A stretch of 64,000 bases of DNA, taken from Desulfosudis oleivorans Hxd3. Lineage in GTDB: Bacteria; Desulfobacterota; Desulfobacteria; Desulfobacterales; Desulfosudaceae. Shown here piece after piece: positions 46,798 through 55,562 of the stretch. The notes under the pieces are model-generated. The model ran no database searches. It was not told the DNA's origin and saw only the letters and a program-made list of their open reading frames with translations. The DNA lies in contig NC_009943.1 in assembly GCF_000018405.1 (NCBI RefSeq), positions 2,173,001 through 2,237,000 of the forward strand. Reading direction: 5' to 3'. The translations under genes were made by a program, and so were the position numbers. The number at the start of each line of letters is the position of its first letter. The first letter of the stretch is position 1.

Positions 46798-48138
46798 TTA
46801 ATCTATAAAAGGAATGTAGGTGGTTGTTCTTCCATATTTTTTATATATGTAAGTAAGTGCTGATATATTCCAAAAGACCAAACAAAGCATACTGGCTATT
46901 GCGGCCCCGTTTATTCCTATCTTTGGTATTAACACAAAGGCGAAAAGAATATTTAGTGCGGCCGCTGAAAAAAGAATATTTCGTAACTGATTATGATAAC
47001 CAATCATATTCATGAAATATCCAATAGACCCTGATATTGAATTAATGAACTGGCCTATAATCAGTATGAGTAGCGCAGTATAAGCTACTGTAAATTCGGC
47101 CCCAAAAAGAATTGAAAGAACAAGTTTTCCAAAAATCAGCAGAAAAAACAGAATCGGCACTGTTGCATAAAATATTAATTTTGTCGATTTTTTAGCGACA
47201 TAAAACAGTTCATCTATTTTCCCGGAATGAAATAATTCCGAAAACTTAGGCGCTGAAATGGTGTTGATGGCTGAAAGCACAAAGGATGTAAGAGTTGAGA
47301 GTTTCACCGCTATGGAATAGTATCCGACTTCAGCCTCGGTTCGAAACATTCCGAGCATTATTACCCCTGTCTGAGCGATAAAAAAATTCATTGTCGCGAC
47401 CATTAGCATGGGCAAAGAAATGGCCAATATTTTTTTTGTTGAAGTCGGGTGGAGCTTGTCGCCTGGCTGAATTCTTCGTTTAAAAGTGTAATTCATAATG
47501 CCCCACCCAAAAATACCAGTCAAAGCATAGCCACACAGCAACGCATAAACAGGTACGCCAGGTTGAGCTGTCAGAATCCCTAAGGCTATAAGAAGTAACA
47601 GATTAAATCCCTGGGGCAGCATCTGCATCATGGCAAAAACACGAATGAGCCTCAACCCCCGGACGGCGCTGGTGTTTAATAACATAAGGGACTTAAAAAC
47701 AATAAATATCGATGCAATGGCAAAATAAATAGACAGATGGGGCTTGTTGAAGATTTTTGCAGCTATGAAATTGGCGCTGAAATAAAATAAGGTGCCCGTC
47801 AATAGAGAAAAGCCAATTACCATGTATTGGGTTTTTCGGTAAACTTTGAATGCCGACGTTGGAGAATATTTGGCAAGATACTCAGGGATCAGGCGAAGAA
47901 TAGATGTATTGGTCCCAAACACTGTAAAGGTTGTTGCAAGGATTAAAAATGAGTTTACCACCGCAACAACACCAACCATCTCTGCACCGTAAAACCTTGC
48001 AATGATTACACTCGAAACCAAAGCCAAGACAGTCGCAGATACTCGCGCCCCCAGTGCCCAAACCGACCCAGTCAAAATTTCAGAAAATTTTTTATCTGAA
48101 ATCAGATTATGCATTTTATGTTTAACTATTTTCAGCAA
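46798..48138 (-). CDS. Wzx-type polysaccharide flippase (2)
   Basis: 446 residues, TTG start at 48138: counted from there, the N-terminus lines up without gaps with the flippase at 2686 (MLKIVKHK against MISYVKQK, then FSEILTGSVWALxARV). ATG 48114 is the alternative. 12-14 membrane segments, AT-rich. The paralogous pair suggests two export routes. Confidence 0.86.
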   Translation of the reverse strand: MLKIVKHKMHNLISDKKFSEILTGSVWALGARVSATVLALVSSVIIARFYGAEMVGVVAVVNSFLILATTFTVFGTNTSILRLIPEYLAKYSPTSAFKVYRKTQYMVIGFSLLTGTLFYFSANFIAAKIFNKPHLSIYFAIASIFIVFKSLMLLNTSAVRGLRLIRVFAMMQMLPQGFNLLLLIALGILTAQPGVPVYALLCGYALTGIFGWGIMNYTFKRRIQPGDKLHPTSTKKILAISLPMLMVATMNFFIAQTGVIMLGMFRTEAEVGYYSIAVKLSTLTSFVLSAINTISAPKFSELFHSGKIDELFYVAKKSTKLIFYATVPILFFLLIFGKLVLSILFGAEFTVAYTALLILIIGQFINSISGSIGYFMNMIGYHNQLRNILFSAAALNILFAFVLIPKIGINGAAIASMLCLVFWNISALTYIYKKYGRTTTYIPFID

Positions 48139-48191
48139 ACTGGCTTGGACTTCCTATCTTTAATTGTTATTGCCCCAGTTCCTTATTTTTT

Positions 48192-49277
48192 TTACTTCAT
48201 GGCGGCCACAACGGCCGCCTGGTCTTCTCTCCTCAGGTACGGCGACATGGGGAGGCTGAGACAATGGGCTGCTACCTCCTCGGATATGGGAAAATCGCCG
48301 GGTTGATGCCCCAAGTCGGTAAAAGCGCCCTGAAGATGCAGAGGCGCCGTGTAATAGGCCACCGAGGGAATATCTTTAGATTTAAGGTTGCTTGACAGGG
48401 CCTCCCGGTCATCGGTAAGGATGGTGTACTGGGCATACACAGAGGTGTTGTTGGCGGCAACCACCGGAGTTTGAATGCCGGGGATATCAGCCAGCAGGAC
48501 GTTGTAGCGATCCGCGATTTCCGCACGGCGGTGGCATTCTTCGGAAAAAAGAGTGAATTTTTCCAGCAGAATAGCGGCCTGGAGAGTGTCCAGTCGGCCG
48601 TTGATACCCACCAGGGGGTGCTGGTGCTTGACCTTCTGGCCGTGAATACGGATTTGACGCAGTTTGTCCGCCAAGGCATCGTTCGGCGTAAAAATGGCGC
48701 CGCCGTCTCCATAGCAGCCCAGGGGTTTGGACGGGAAGAACGAAGTGCAGCCAATCAAAGAAAGATTGCAGGATTTTTTACCGTGATGAGTGGCCCCAAA
48801 ACTCTGGGCTCCGTCTTCAATGACCGGAATGTTGTGTTTCGCGGCAATAATATTAATCCGGGTCATGTCCGCGCACTGGCCGTAGATGCCCACCGGTATA
48901 ATGGCCTTGGTGCGGGACGTAATGGCGGCTTCGAGCTTTGCCGGGTCCATGTTGAAAGTATCGGGCTGAATATCAATAAAAACGGGTTTGGCCCGCAGCA
49001 GCGCGATAACTTCGGCAGTGGAAATCCATGTGTAGGGCACGGTGATGACTTCATCGCCGGGGCTGATGTCAAGGGCCATCAGTGCCATAAGCAGGGCATC
49101 AGTGCCGGAGGCGCAGGTGATGCAGTGCTTAACGCCGGTATAATCGGCAAGTTTTACCTCCAATTCTTGAACCTCAGGCCCCATGATATATTGGCCGTGG
49201 TCAAGGACCTGGCGGATACGGGTTTCGATACGGTCACGGATGCGGTCTTGCTGAGATTTGAGGTCGATGAACTGCAT
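48192..49277 (-). CDS. wbpE: UDP-GlcNAc(3-keto)A aminotransferase (DegT/DnrJ/EryC1/StrS)
   Basis: 361 residues from ATG 49277 with a CCGGAG site (the longer frame to 49313 is rejected). QFIDLKSQQDRIRDRIETRI, ASGTDALLMALMAL, VIEDGAQSFGATHHGKK and the PLP-Lys segment TSFFPSKPLGCYGDGGAIFT. WbpE puts the 3-amino group on the sugar, coupled to WbpB. It is about 20 kb from wbpABD, but the pathway fits. Confidence 0.88.
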   Translation of the reverse strand: MQFIDLKSQQDRIRDRIETRIRQVLDHGQYIMGPEVQELEVKLADYTGVKHCITCASGTDALLMALMALDISPGDEVITVPYTWISTAEVIALLRAKPVFIDIQPDTFNMDPAKLEAAITSRTKAIIPVGIYGQCADMTRINIIAAKHNIPVIEDGAQSFGATHHGKKSCNLSLIGCTSFFPSKPLGCYGDGGAIFTPNDALADKLRQIRIHGQKVKHQHPLVGINGRLDTLQAAILLEKFTLFSEECHRRAEIADRYNVLLADIPGIQTPVVAANNTSVYAQYTILTDDREALSSNLKSKDIPSVAYYTAPLHLQGAFTDLGHQPGDFPISEEVAAHCLSLPMSPYLRREDQAAVVAAMK

Positions 49278-49313
49278 GTTAGCTCCGGGGAGAAATTTTA
49301 AGTGATTAAGCAT

Positions 49314-49632
49314 TACCCGTCATTACCCAACTTGATTGGGTGATCCAGCGTAAAATTGGTTTTCCTCCTTACTGATTCGGTATTAAAACATTTTTATTCT
49401 GGCCCCTCGGGTCCGACCTTCGCCCTGACGGGCTACTGCCCGGCAGGCAAGCCCGGGGGTGACGGCATAAGGTATTGAAGCAATCACCTTCAACTTATTA
49501 ATTTATATTAGAATCGGACTTTTATCACTATTCAACAGTCTTTACAAGTCAAAATTTCCAGCGAACAACTCATAAAATGTCCGGGTTAAAGGAACGTGCG
49601 CCTTTTTCGCCGGGCCGCTTCAGGTATCGCCC
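49314..49632. repeat. Intergenic palindromes upstream of wbpE
   Basis: No gene. A compensatory-stem hairpin (CATTACCCAACTTGATTGGG, from 49321), a second hairpin with a 35-nt loop insertion (49413-49447) before CAAGCCCGGGGG, then AT-rich DNA. On the minus strand TTTGACT near 49553 with TAGTGA about 17 bp downstream could be the promoter for wbpE (weak). A half-copy of the 32-bp palindrome lies near 49570-49587. Confidence 0.6.
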
Positions 49633-51990
49633 TTACCGTTTCATGGCTTTAAGACGTTGTTCGGTGTCGCGGTAGCCGGGGGAAATAATCTGGAGCTTTT
49701 TATACAGATCCAGGGCCTTGTAGACTATCTGGTTTTCTTCATAAGTCCGGGCCAGCAGGTAAAGCAGATAGGGGTGATCCGGCAATCGGGTGACACCACG
49801 TTCCAGAACAGTAATGGTCTGGTCATGATTTTTTTCCCGCAGGTAAAGATGGGCCAGGTTAATATAAGCCTTTGGCGAGGGCTCGGCTTCCTGGTCGGCG
49901 GCATTCACGGCGGCGGTCAGAATGGTTCTTCGCATAAAGTCGTAATCGGTGTTTTGGATATGGGCGGCAAACTGGGTCAGCACATAAGAATTTGCAGGCA
50001 GGGCTGTAAACATTTCCGCGGGGGTGAGGCCGGCATAAGTCATCAGGGTAAAAAACTGTCGCGCCAGGGAAGGATGGGTTTTAATACCAGTTCGAACCAC
50101 GGACATGGCCTTTTCCTTATTGCCGGTTTCAAACAGGAACCCGGCGTGGGCGCCATGCGCGCCGGGTCGCATGGGATAGGTTTTTACACCGGCGGCCATA
50201 AGGGCCTCGGCCCGGGAAAGGGGCAGGCCGGCATTGCGGGCGGCCTGGCCGGCCTTTTGAAGCAGTGTTGATCGGGTGGGTGTAAAACAGAGGGCCTGCT
50301 GATAGGCGTCCAGTGCCTGTTCCGGGTTGCCGGAGAAAAAGGCGGCGTCTCCGAGAAGTGTGTGGGCGGTTGCGCTCCATGGTGAGAAGGCGGTGGCACG
50401 GCGGGCGCTTTCGGCAGCCTGTTCCAGCAGGGCCGGGGCAGTGGTGTTGTTCAGGGGGGCCTTTATAAAGGGCTGGATGTGTTGATCGGCCATCCATTGG
50501 CCCATAGACAGCGCCAGAAGCGGCGGCCAGAGCAGGATAAACAGAAAAGGCGTGACAAGGGCTGCCCTGTTTGGCGCGGGTGGCAGGTAGGTGGGCGGGG
50601 TGATGTGGTTTCGCAGCCGGGTGTGGGCCGCGGCAACCGCCAGGCCGCAGAGAAAGGCAAGATAAAGGGCGTTGGCGGGAATATGCAGGTTGAAGTCTGT
50701 GAAGCTGTGCAGCAGGATGGCTACAATACCGGTAATGGCGCCGATACAGACCAGAATGGAATAGGACTCTTTTCTCTTTTTTAGGGTTTTCTGCACAACC
50801 TGGAAAAGGCAGAGAAAAAAAACAAGAAACAGCAGAACACCGGGGATACCGCCTTCTATAAGCAGCTCCAGGTAGTCGTTGTGGGCATGGTCCAGGATGG
50901 CTCCCATATAGTAGGTCTGGTAGATGGGTCCGGCCACTTCAAAGGCACCAAAACCAACACCGGTGGTCAAAAAATCCAGCCCGCCGGCCAGGCATCTGCC
51001 CCAGTATCGGAGCCGGCCAATGCGCATGATATCATCTGCCGCATAGATGGTGCTGAAGCGATTGTCAATTGTTTCCCAGCCGACCCAGGTGAGGGCCATC
51101 AGAACGGCGCACAGCAGCATTGCGGCGGTGATTTTCATTTTTGTGTGGCGTCCTGAAAATTTTTTTCCGGATGCCATCAGAATAAAAAACAGGCTGGATA
51201 TGCACAGGCTGGTCATGCCGCCCCTGGAGAGACTGATAAAAACCGACATCACCATGATTGATGCCGAAAGCAGAAGAAGAATAAACAGGGGGGTCTCTTT
51301 TTCTTCAAACAGGCCCAGGATTTTTTCGCGCATGGTGCCGAACTGACGGGGGGGGCGAAGCGCCAGCAACAGGCCAAGGGTGGGACCAAAAAGCATGGCC
51401 ATAAGGCCGGCGTAGTGGTTGCGGTTAATATAGGAGCCAAATATCGAGCAGGACTGCACGGATATATAGCGGAACCATAAAGCACGGTTGTCTGTGAAAA
51501 TGTGCTGAAGGATGGACGAAAAGGCAAAAATGCCGGCAAAAAAGGCCAGAAACAGCAGGGTGCGGCGCAACATTGCTTTGTCCGACAGGAGCTGAACAGA
51601 AATCCAGTAGAAACCGACCCACAGCAGCCAGCGACAGAGTTCAAACAGGGTGGCGTGAAGGTTCAGTGTAAGGGGCCAGGCACGGTCCGGTAGAAGAATG
51701 CCGATGGTTTCGTTGCGGAGCTGGGCGGCGTTGGGAGACAAAAGGGACAGGACAGCCTGCGGCAGGGGGATGATCTGCAAGAAGATGAAAAGCCCAAGCA
51801 GGGCAAGGGGTAACATGCAGGGTACCCGGTAGATGGGGGCGGCATGGCGCCGGGTGTGAAGCAGGTAAAAGCTGATGGCGGCACCGGTGAGCAGGGTCAG
51901 GAAGAAGAAGGCCCAGGACTCCACGCTGCCGAACGCCAGGGGCGCAAAGACCAGGGTTGCCAGATATAAAAATCGACTTATTGAAAGCAT
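49633..51990 (-). CDS. O-antigen ligase family protein with C-terminal TPR region
   Basis: 785 residues. About 12 membrane segments, with the ligase motif ILDHAHNDYLELLIEGGIPG near residue 370 (HxHNDYL), then a periplasmic helical region from about 520 with repeated TPR-like units (AYQQALCFTPTRSTLL; GNKEKAMSVVRTGIK; AYINLAHLYLREKNHDQTI; LYLLARTYEENQIVYKAL). Long bacterial ligases with TPR tails join polysaccharide to lipid A-core or protein. It may act as the final ligase for one of the glycans. AAAGG ribosome site. Confidence 0.82.
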   Translation of the reverse strand: MLSISRFLYLATLVFAPLAFGSVESWAFFFLTLLTGAAISFYLLHTRRHAAPIYRVPCMLPLALLGLFIFLQIIPLPQAVLSLLSPNAAQLRNETIGILLPDRAWPLTLNLHATLFELCRWLLWVGFYWISVQLLSDKAMLRRTLLFLAFFAGIFAFSSILQHIFTDNRALWFRYISVQSCSIFGSYINRNHYAGLMAMLFGPTLGLLLALRPPRQFGTMREKILGLFEEKETPLFILLLLSASIMVMSVFISLSRGGMTSLCISSLFFILMASGKKFSGRHTKMKITAAMLLCAVLMALTWVGWETIDNRFSTIYAADDIMRIGRLRYWGRCLAGGLDFLTTGVGFGAFEVAGPIYQTYYMGAILDHAHNDYLELLIEGGIPGVLLFLVFFLCLFQVVQKTLKKRKESYSILVCIGAITGIVAILLHSFTDFNLHIPANALYLAFLCGLAVAAAHTRLRNHITPPTYLPPAPNRAALVTPFLFILLWPPLLALSMGQWMADQHIQPFIKAPLNNTTAPALLEQAAESARRATAFSPWSATAHTLLGDAAFFSGNPEQALDAYQQALCFTPTRSTLLQKAGQAARNAGLPLSRAEALMAAGVKTYPMRPGAHGAHAGFLFETGNKEKAMSVVRTGIKTHPSLARQFFTLMTYAGLTPAEMFTALPANSYVLTQFAAHIQNTDYDFMRRTILTAAVNAADQEAEPSPKAYINLAHLYLREKNHDQTITVLERGVTRLPDHPYLLYLLARTYEENQIVYKALDLYKKLQIISPGYRDTEQRLKAMKR

Positions 51991-53154
51991 GTGCGCGTGT
52001 ACCTTTTGTTCAATCTCGCTGTTCTGTATTGTGGTTGTTGCCGGGCTCGATCCGGGAGGCCGGCATAAGATTGATTTTACCTTGTTAATACGGAATGCGG
52101 TGTCAGGTCAATTTTATTCTGGATCGCCCGATCCGGCTTTCGCCATGGTGGGCGACGGCCCGGCAGGCAAGCCCGGGGGGGGCGGGATGGGGAATGATGA
52201 ATGCGGAATGATGAATGATGAATACGTAGGCGTCATTATTCGGCTTGCGTGCCCTGCCCTGTCATTGCCTGCCCGGCTGCAATGCCCTTACGGGCACACT
52301 ACAAACGGGTATGCGCAGGCTTCATTACCCGTCCCGGATCGGAGTCCGGGATGACGGACCGGGTAATCCAGCCCCACCGCCGTCATTGCCGGGCTTGACC
52401 CGGCAATCCAGCGTAAAATTGATCTTCCACCCTATTAATGCGGAATTGGGTCATTTTTATTCTGGATTGCCCAATCAAGTTGGGCAATGACGAACTACCT
52501 TATCCGTCATTGCCGGGCTTGACCCGGCAATCCAGTGTAAAATTGATTTTGTTCCTTATTGAGGGGAACAGCCAAAGGCGTTCAAGATTGCTTCGCTTCG
52601 CTCGCAATGACACGAAACAGAAAATGCGGAACTGGGTCATTCTTGGTCTGGACCCCCGGGTCAAGCCCGAGGGTGACGAGGGGGGTTGGGCAATGACGGC
52701 TACGGCGGAACTGGGCCATTCTTGGTCTGGACCCCCGGGTTCCGCCGTTGCCAAGGCTATGGCGGACACGCAAGCCCGAGGGTGACGGCATACGTGGGTG
52801 TCATTATTCGGCTTGCGTGCCCTGCCCTGTCATTGCCTGTCCGGCTGCGATGCCCTTACGGGCACACTACAAACGGGCATACGTAGGCGTCATTACCCGT
52901 CCCGGATCGGAGTCCGGGATGACGGACCGGGTAATCCAGCCCCACCGCCGTCATTGCCGGGCTTGATTGGGTAGTCCAGTGTAAAATTGATCTTCCACCC
53001 TATTAATGCGGAACTGGGCCATTCTTATTCTGGATTGCCCAATTCCGCCGTCGCCAAGGCTATGGCGGACACGCAAGTTGGGCAATGACGAGGGGTGAGG
53101 CAAAGGGAATGATGAATGGGGAATGATGAATGATGAAAAACGGGCAATATAAAA
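51991..53154. repeat. Large intergenic repeat cluster with nested hairpins
   Basis: No gene in about 1.2 kb. It holds plain hairpins (52381-52411, 52462-52492, 52505-52535), hairpins with an inserted 30-nt stem-loop (insert at 52741-52770 and 53044-53073), one with a 35-nt insert (52133-52167), two hairpins with a TCCCGGATCGGAGTCCGGGA core (about 52325-52372 and 52889-52937), GTAG-type REPs (52282-52305 and 52850-52873), a TTGCTTCGCTTCGCTCGCAA hairpin (about 52587-52609) and ATGATGA runs. Confidence 0.75.
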
Positions 53155-53183
53155 TTGACATATGAGGATGCGCATCATATAAT
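53155..53183 (+). promoter_or_regulatory. Perfect sigma70 promoter with operator of VapBC-like pair 2
   Basis: TTGACA (53155-53160), 17-bp spacer, TATAAT (53178-53183): both boxes match consensus. The spacer holds the palindrome GATGCGCATC (53167-53176), a likely site for the antitoxin's own repression. GGAGGG ribosome site follows. Confidence 0.75.
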
Positions 53184-53210
53184 GACTCAAAATGATGCAA
53201 GGAGGGAGTC

Positions 53211-53456
53211 ATGCAGCAAGTAACCATTCGAGGACTGGGCGAGGACATTGAAAGGGCCATCCGCAAAATGGCCAGTGACAACGGGAAATCCATGAACCAG
53301 GTCATCAAGGAAATTATTCACAAAGAGTTTGAAAAAAGCAGGCGGCCGGCATCTTCTCTAAGTGAGATGGCCGGGGGCTGGAGCCGGCCGGAAGCGGCTG
53401 AGTTTGAAGCGGCCATTCAATCCTGCGAACAGATAGATGAAGACCTGTGGAAATGA
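53211..53456 (+). CDS. FitA/VapB-like ribbon-helix-helix antitoxin (2)
   Basis: 81 residues. VTIRGLGEDIERAIRKMA and KSMNQVIKEII form the ribbon-helix-helix; EMAGGWSRPEAAEFEAAI and IDEDLWK form the toxin-binding tail. Clearly paralogous to the antitoxin at 20973, on the other flank of the glycan region. Stop overlaps the toxin ATG (ATGA). Confidence 0.86.
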   Translation: MQQVTIRGLGEDIERAIRKMASDNGKSMNQVIKEIIHKEFEKSRRPASSLSEMAGGWSRPEAAEFEAAIQSCEQIDEDLWK

Positions 53457-53860
53457 AGCTTATTCTGGATACCAATGCCTATGTCGGCTTCAAGCTGGGG
53501 ATTGCGCCACTGGTTGCGTATATCACCCGGGCCGATATCGTGTTCCTGTCTCCCGTTGTTTTGGGGGAGCTGATGTTTGGTTTTCGCAACGGCTCGCGGT
53601 TTGACAGGAACATGGAAGAGTTGAACCGTTTTTTGGAACACCCCGCGGTTGAGGTGATGGGAATGACACAAATCACATCAGACCGGTATGCCAGAATCGC
53701 CACCCAACTGAAACAACAGGGCACCCCTCTTCCCACCAATGACATCTGGATTGCCGCACAGACCATGGAGTCAGGCACGGAGCTGGTCACCATGGATCGC
53801 CATTTTGAGAAAATTGCCAACCTCGTTTATCGCCTGTTTGACAGCCCGAAGCCCGGGTGA
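53453..53860 (+). CDS. VapC-like PIN-domain toxin (2)
   Basis: 135 residues from ATG 53453 (a GTG at 53447 is possible). LILDTNAYVGF, VVLGELMFGFRNG, PTNDIWIAAQ and TMDRHFEKI carry the acidic PIN residues. Paralog of the toxin at 21230, so it may share a target. Confidence 0.87.
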   Translation: MKLILDTNAYVGFKLGIAPLVAYITRADIVFLSPVVLGELMFGFRNGSRFDRNMEELNRFLEHPAVEVMGMTQITSDRYARIATQLKQQGTPLPTNDIWIAAQTMESGTELVTMDRHFEKIANLVYRLFDSPKPG

Positions 53861-54100
53861 TGATGCAGGAATGATGAATACGTGGGCGTCATTACCCGTC
53901 CCGGATCGGAGTCCGGGATAACGGACCGGGGAATCCAGCCTCACCGCCGTCATTGCCGGGCTTGACCCGGCAATCCAGTGTAAAATTGATCTGGTTCCTT
54001 ATTGATTCGGTATTGGGTCAATCTTGGTCTGGCCCCCCGGGTTCCGCCGTCGCCAAGGCTATGGCGGACACGCAAGCCCGAGGGTGACGAGGGGGGCGGG
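53861..54100. repeat. Intergenic palindromes between VapBC pair 2 and ATPase 2
   Basis: No gene. A TCCCGGATCGGAGTCCGGGA-core hairpin (about 53890-53937), a plain hairpin (53948-53978), and a CCCGGGT/CAAGCCCGAGGG hairpin with the 30-nt insert at 54043-54072. Confidence 0.75.
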
Positions 54101-54101
54101 A

Positions 54102-54137
54102 ACTCAATCATTGAGTAAAAAAACTCACTGATTGAGT
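54102..54137. promoter_or_regulatory. Tandem palindromic operator before ATPase 2
   Basis: ACTCAATCATTGAGT (54102-54116, perfect 7-1-7) and ACTCACTGATTGAGT (54123-54137, one mismatch) are centred 21 bp apart, that is two helical turns on one face. A possible promoter follows (TTGCAT about 54146, TTATAT about 54168). A dimeric repressor is expected, but none is encoded next to it. Confidence 0.55.
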
Positions 54138-54180
54138 AAAAGTTGTTGCATAGCAGTAACATTTTGGTTATATTCATTTT

Positions 54181-55383
54181 ATGAAAAATTTTGAACGATC
54201 ATTGGTGCCGTTGCTGGTCGGTGAGCTTGAGAAAAAACAGACGGTTTTTCAGGTGTTGACCGGTCCCCGGCAGGTCGGGAAAACAACCATCGCCCGGCAG
54301 GTGATGGATAAGCTGCCGTTTCCTTTCATCTACGCTTCGGCTGACAGTCCACTTCCTCCGGGTCCGGAATGGGTTGAAACCCAGTGGCGCCGGGCAGAGG
54401 TCGAAGCGGATCGGTCGGGTGGGCCTGTATTGCTGGTGCTCGATGAGGCGCAAAAGGTACGGGGCTGGAGTGAAATCCTGAAAAGCAAGTGGGATGCCGC
54501 CATCCGGACAGCACGAGATATCCGTCTGCTCGTACTGGGATCATCGGCGTTGCTGATTCAGGCAGGGTTATCAGAAAGCCTGACCGGGCGTTTCTTTCTG
54601 CACCGTTGCAGCCATTGGCCGTTTCAGGAGTGCGTTGATGCTTTCGGTTGGGATTTGCCACAGTGGTTATACTTCGGCGGTTATCCCGGTGCGGCGGTTT
54701 TTTGCCATGATGAGAGCAAGTGGAAACGGTACGTGACCGACTCTTTGATCGAAACGGTACTGGCGCGGGATGTTCTGCAACTCCAGAAAATCACCAAACC
54801 GACGCTTCTGCGGCATTTATTCGCGCTGGCAGCGACGTTTCCGGCCCAGATTCTTTCTTACAACAAAATGCTCGGGCAATTGCAGGATGTCGGGAATACA
54901 ACGACGATTGCCCACTATTTGCGGATGCTGGAAACTGCTTTTCTGGTCAGTGGATTGGAGCTTTTTTCGCGGGGTTCTGTTCGCAAGCGGGGAAGCAGCC
55001 CCAAGCTGGTGCTCTGGAACAACGCCCTGGTCAACGCCCTGTCCAATCGTTCTTTTGACGAATCGATTGCCGACGCCATCTGGTGGGGACGACTGGTCGA
55101 AAATGCCGTGGGGGGATATCTTGTCAACATGCTGCCCCCGGCGGACTATACCATCACATACTGGCGGGATGGGAATCGCGAGGTGGATTTTGTGATTACC
55201 CGCGGGGCAAAGCTGTGGGCGATAGAGGTGAAAAGCGGCCGGAGCGGCAAAACATCCGGGCTGGAATCGTTTCGTTCACGGTATAAAGGCGCGCGGACGC
55301 TTGTTGTTGGTGACAACGGGATTCCTCTACAGGAATTTTTTGCCACGCCGGCTGAGATATGGTTTAGCCCGGATGTCTCATGA
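54181..55383 (+). CDS. AAA+ ATPase with DUF4143 domain (2)
   Basis: 400 residues. Walker A TGPRQVGKTT at 27-36, Walker B VLLVLDEAQKV near 86, then the DUF4143 half with NREVDFVITRGAKLWAIEVK (nuclease-like D...ExK). No ribosome site is clear. The last residues and the stop are encoded by a dispersed 32-bp palindrome. Role unknown; such genes are typical accessory genes, sometimes discussed with TA loci. Confidence 0.82.
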   Translation: MKNFERSLVPLLVGELEKKQTVFQVLTGPRQVGKTTIARQVMDKLPFPFIYASADSPLPPGPEWVETQWRRAEVEADRSGGPVLLVLDEAQKVRGWSEILKSKWDAAIRTARDIRLLVLGSSALLIQAGLSESLTGRFFLHRCSHWPFQECVDAFGWDLPQWLYFGGYPGAAVFCHDESKWKRYVTDSLIETVLARDVLQLQKITKPTLLRHLFALAATFPAQILSYNKMLGQLQDVGNTTTIAHYLRMLETAFLVSGLELFSRGSVRKRGSSPKLVLWNNALVNALSNRSFDESIADAIWWGRLVENAVGGYLVNMLPPADYTITYWRDGNREVDFVITRGAKLWAIEVKSGRSGKTSGLESFRSRYKGARTLVVGDNGIPLQEFFATPAEIWFSPDVS

Positions 55384-55396
55384 AATATCCGGGTTA
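55365..55396. repeat. 32-bp palindrome, copy 2, across a stop codon
   Basis: Begins TAGCCCGGATGTCTCATG and ends CCGGGTTA; same family as 15288-15319. The ATPase stop (55381-55383) falls in the centre, so the palindrome supplies the C-terminus and may also end the transcript. Confidence 0.55.

Positions 55397-55562
<166 letters not shown>

Noticed and set aside
49553-49632. A firm promoter for wbpE and the genes after it
   Set aside because: The -10 region is poor, and the distance to the start is long; kept only as a weak remark in the intergenic entry.
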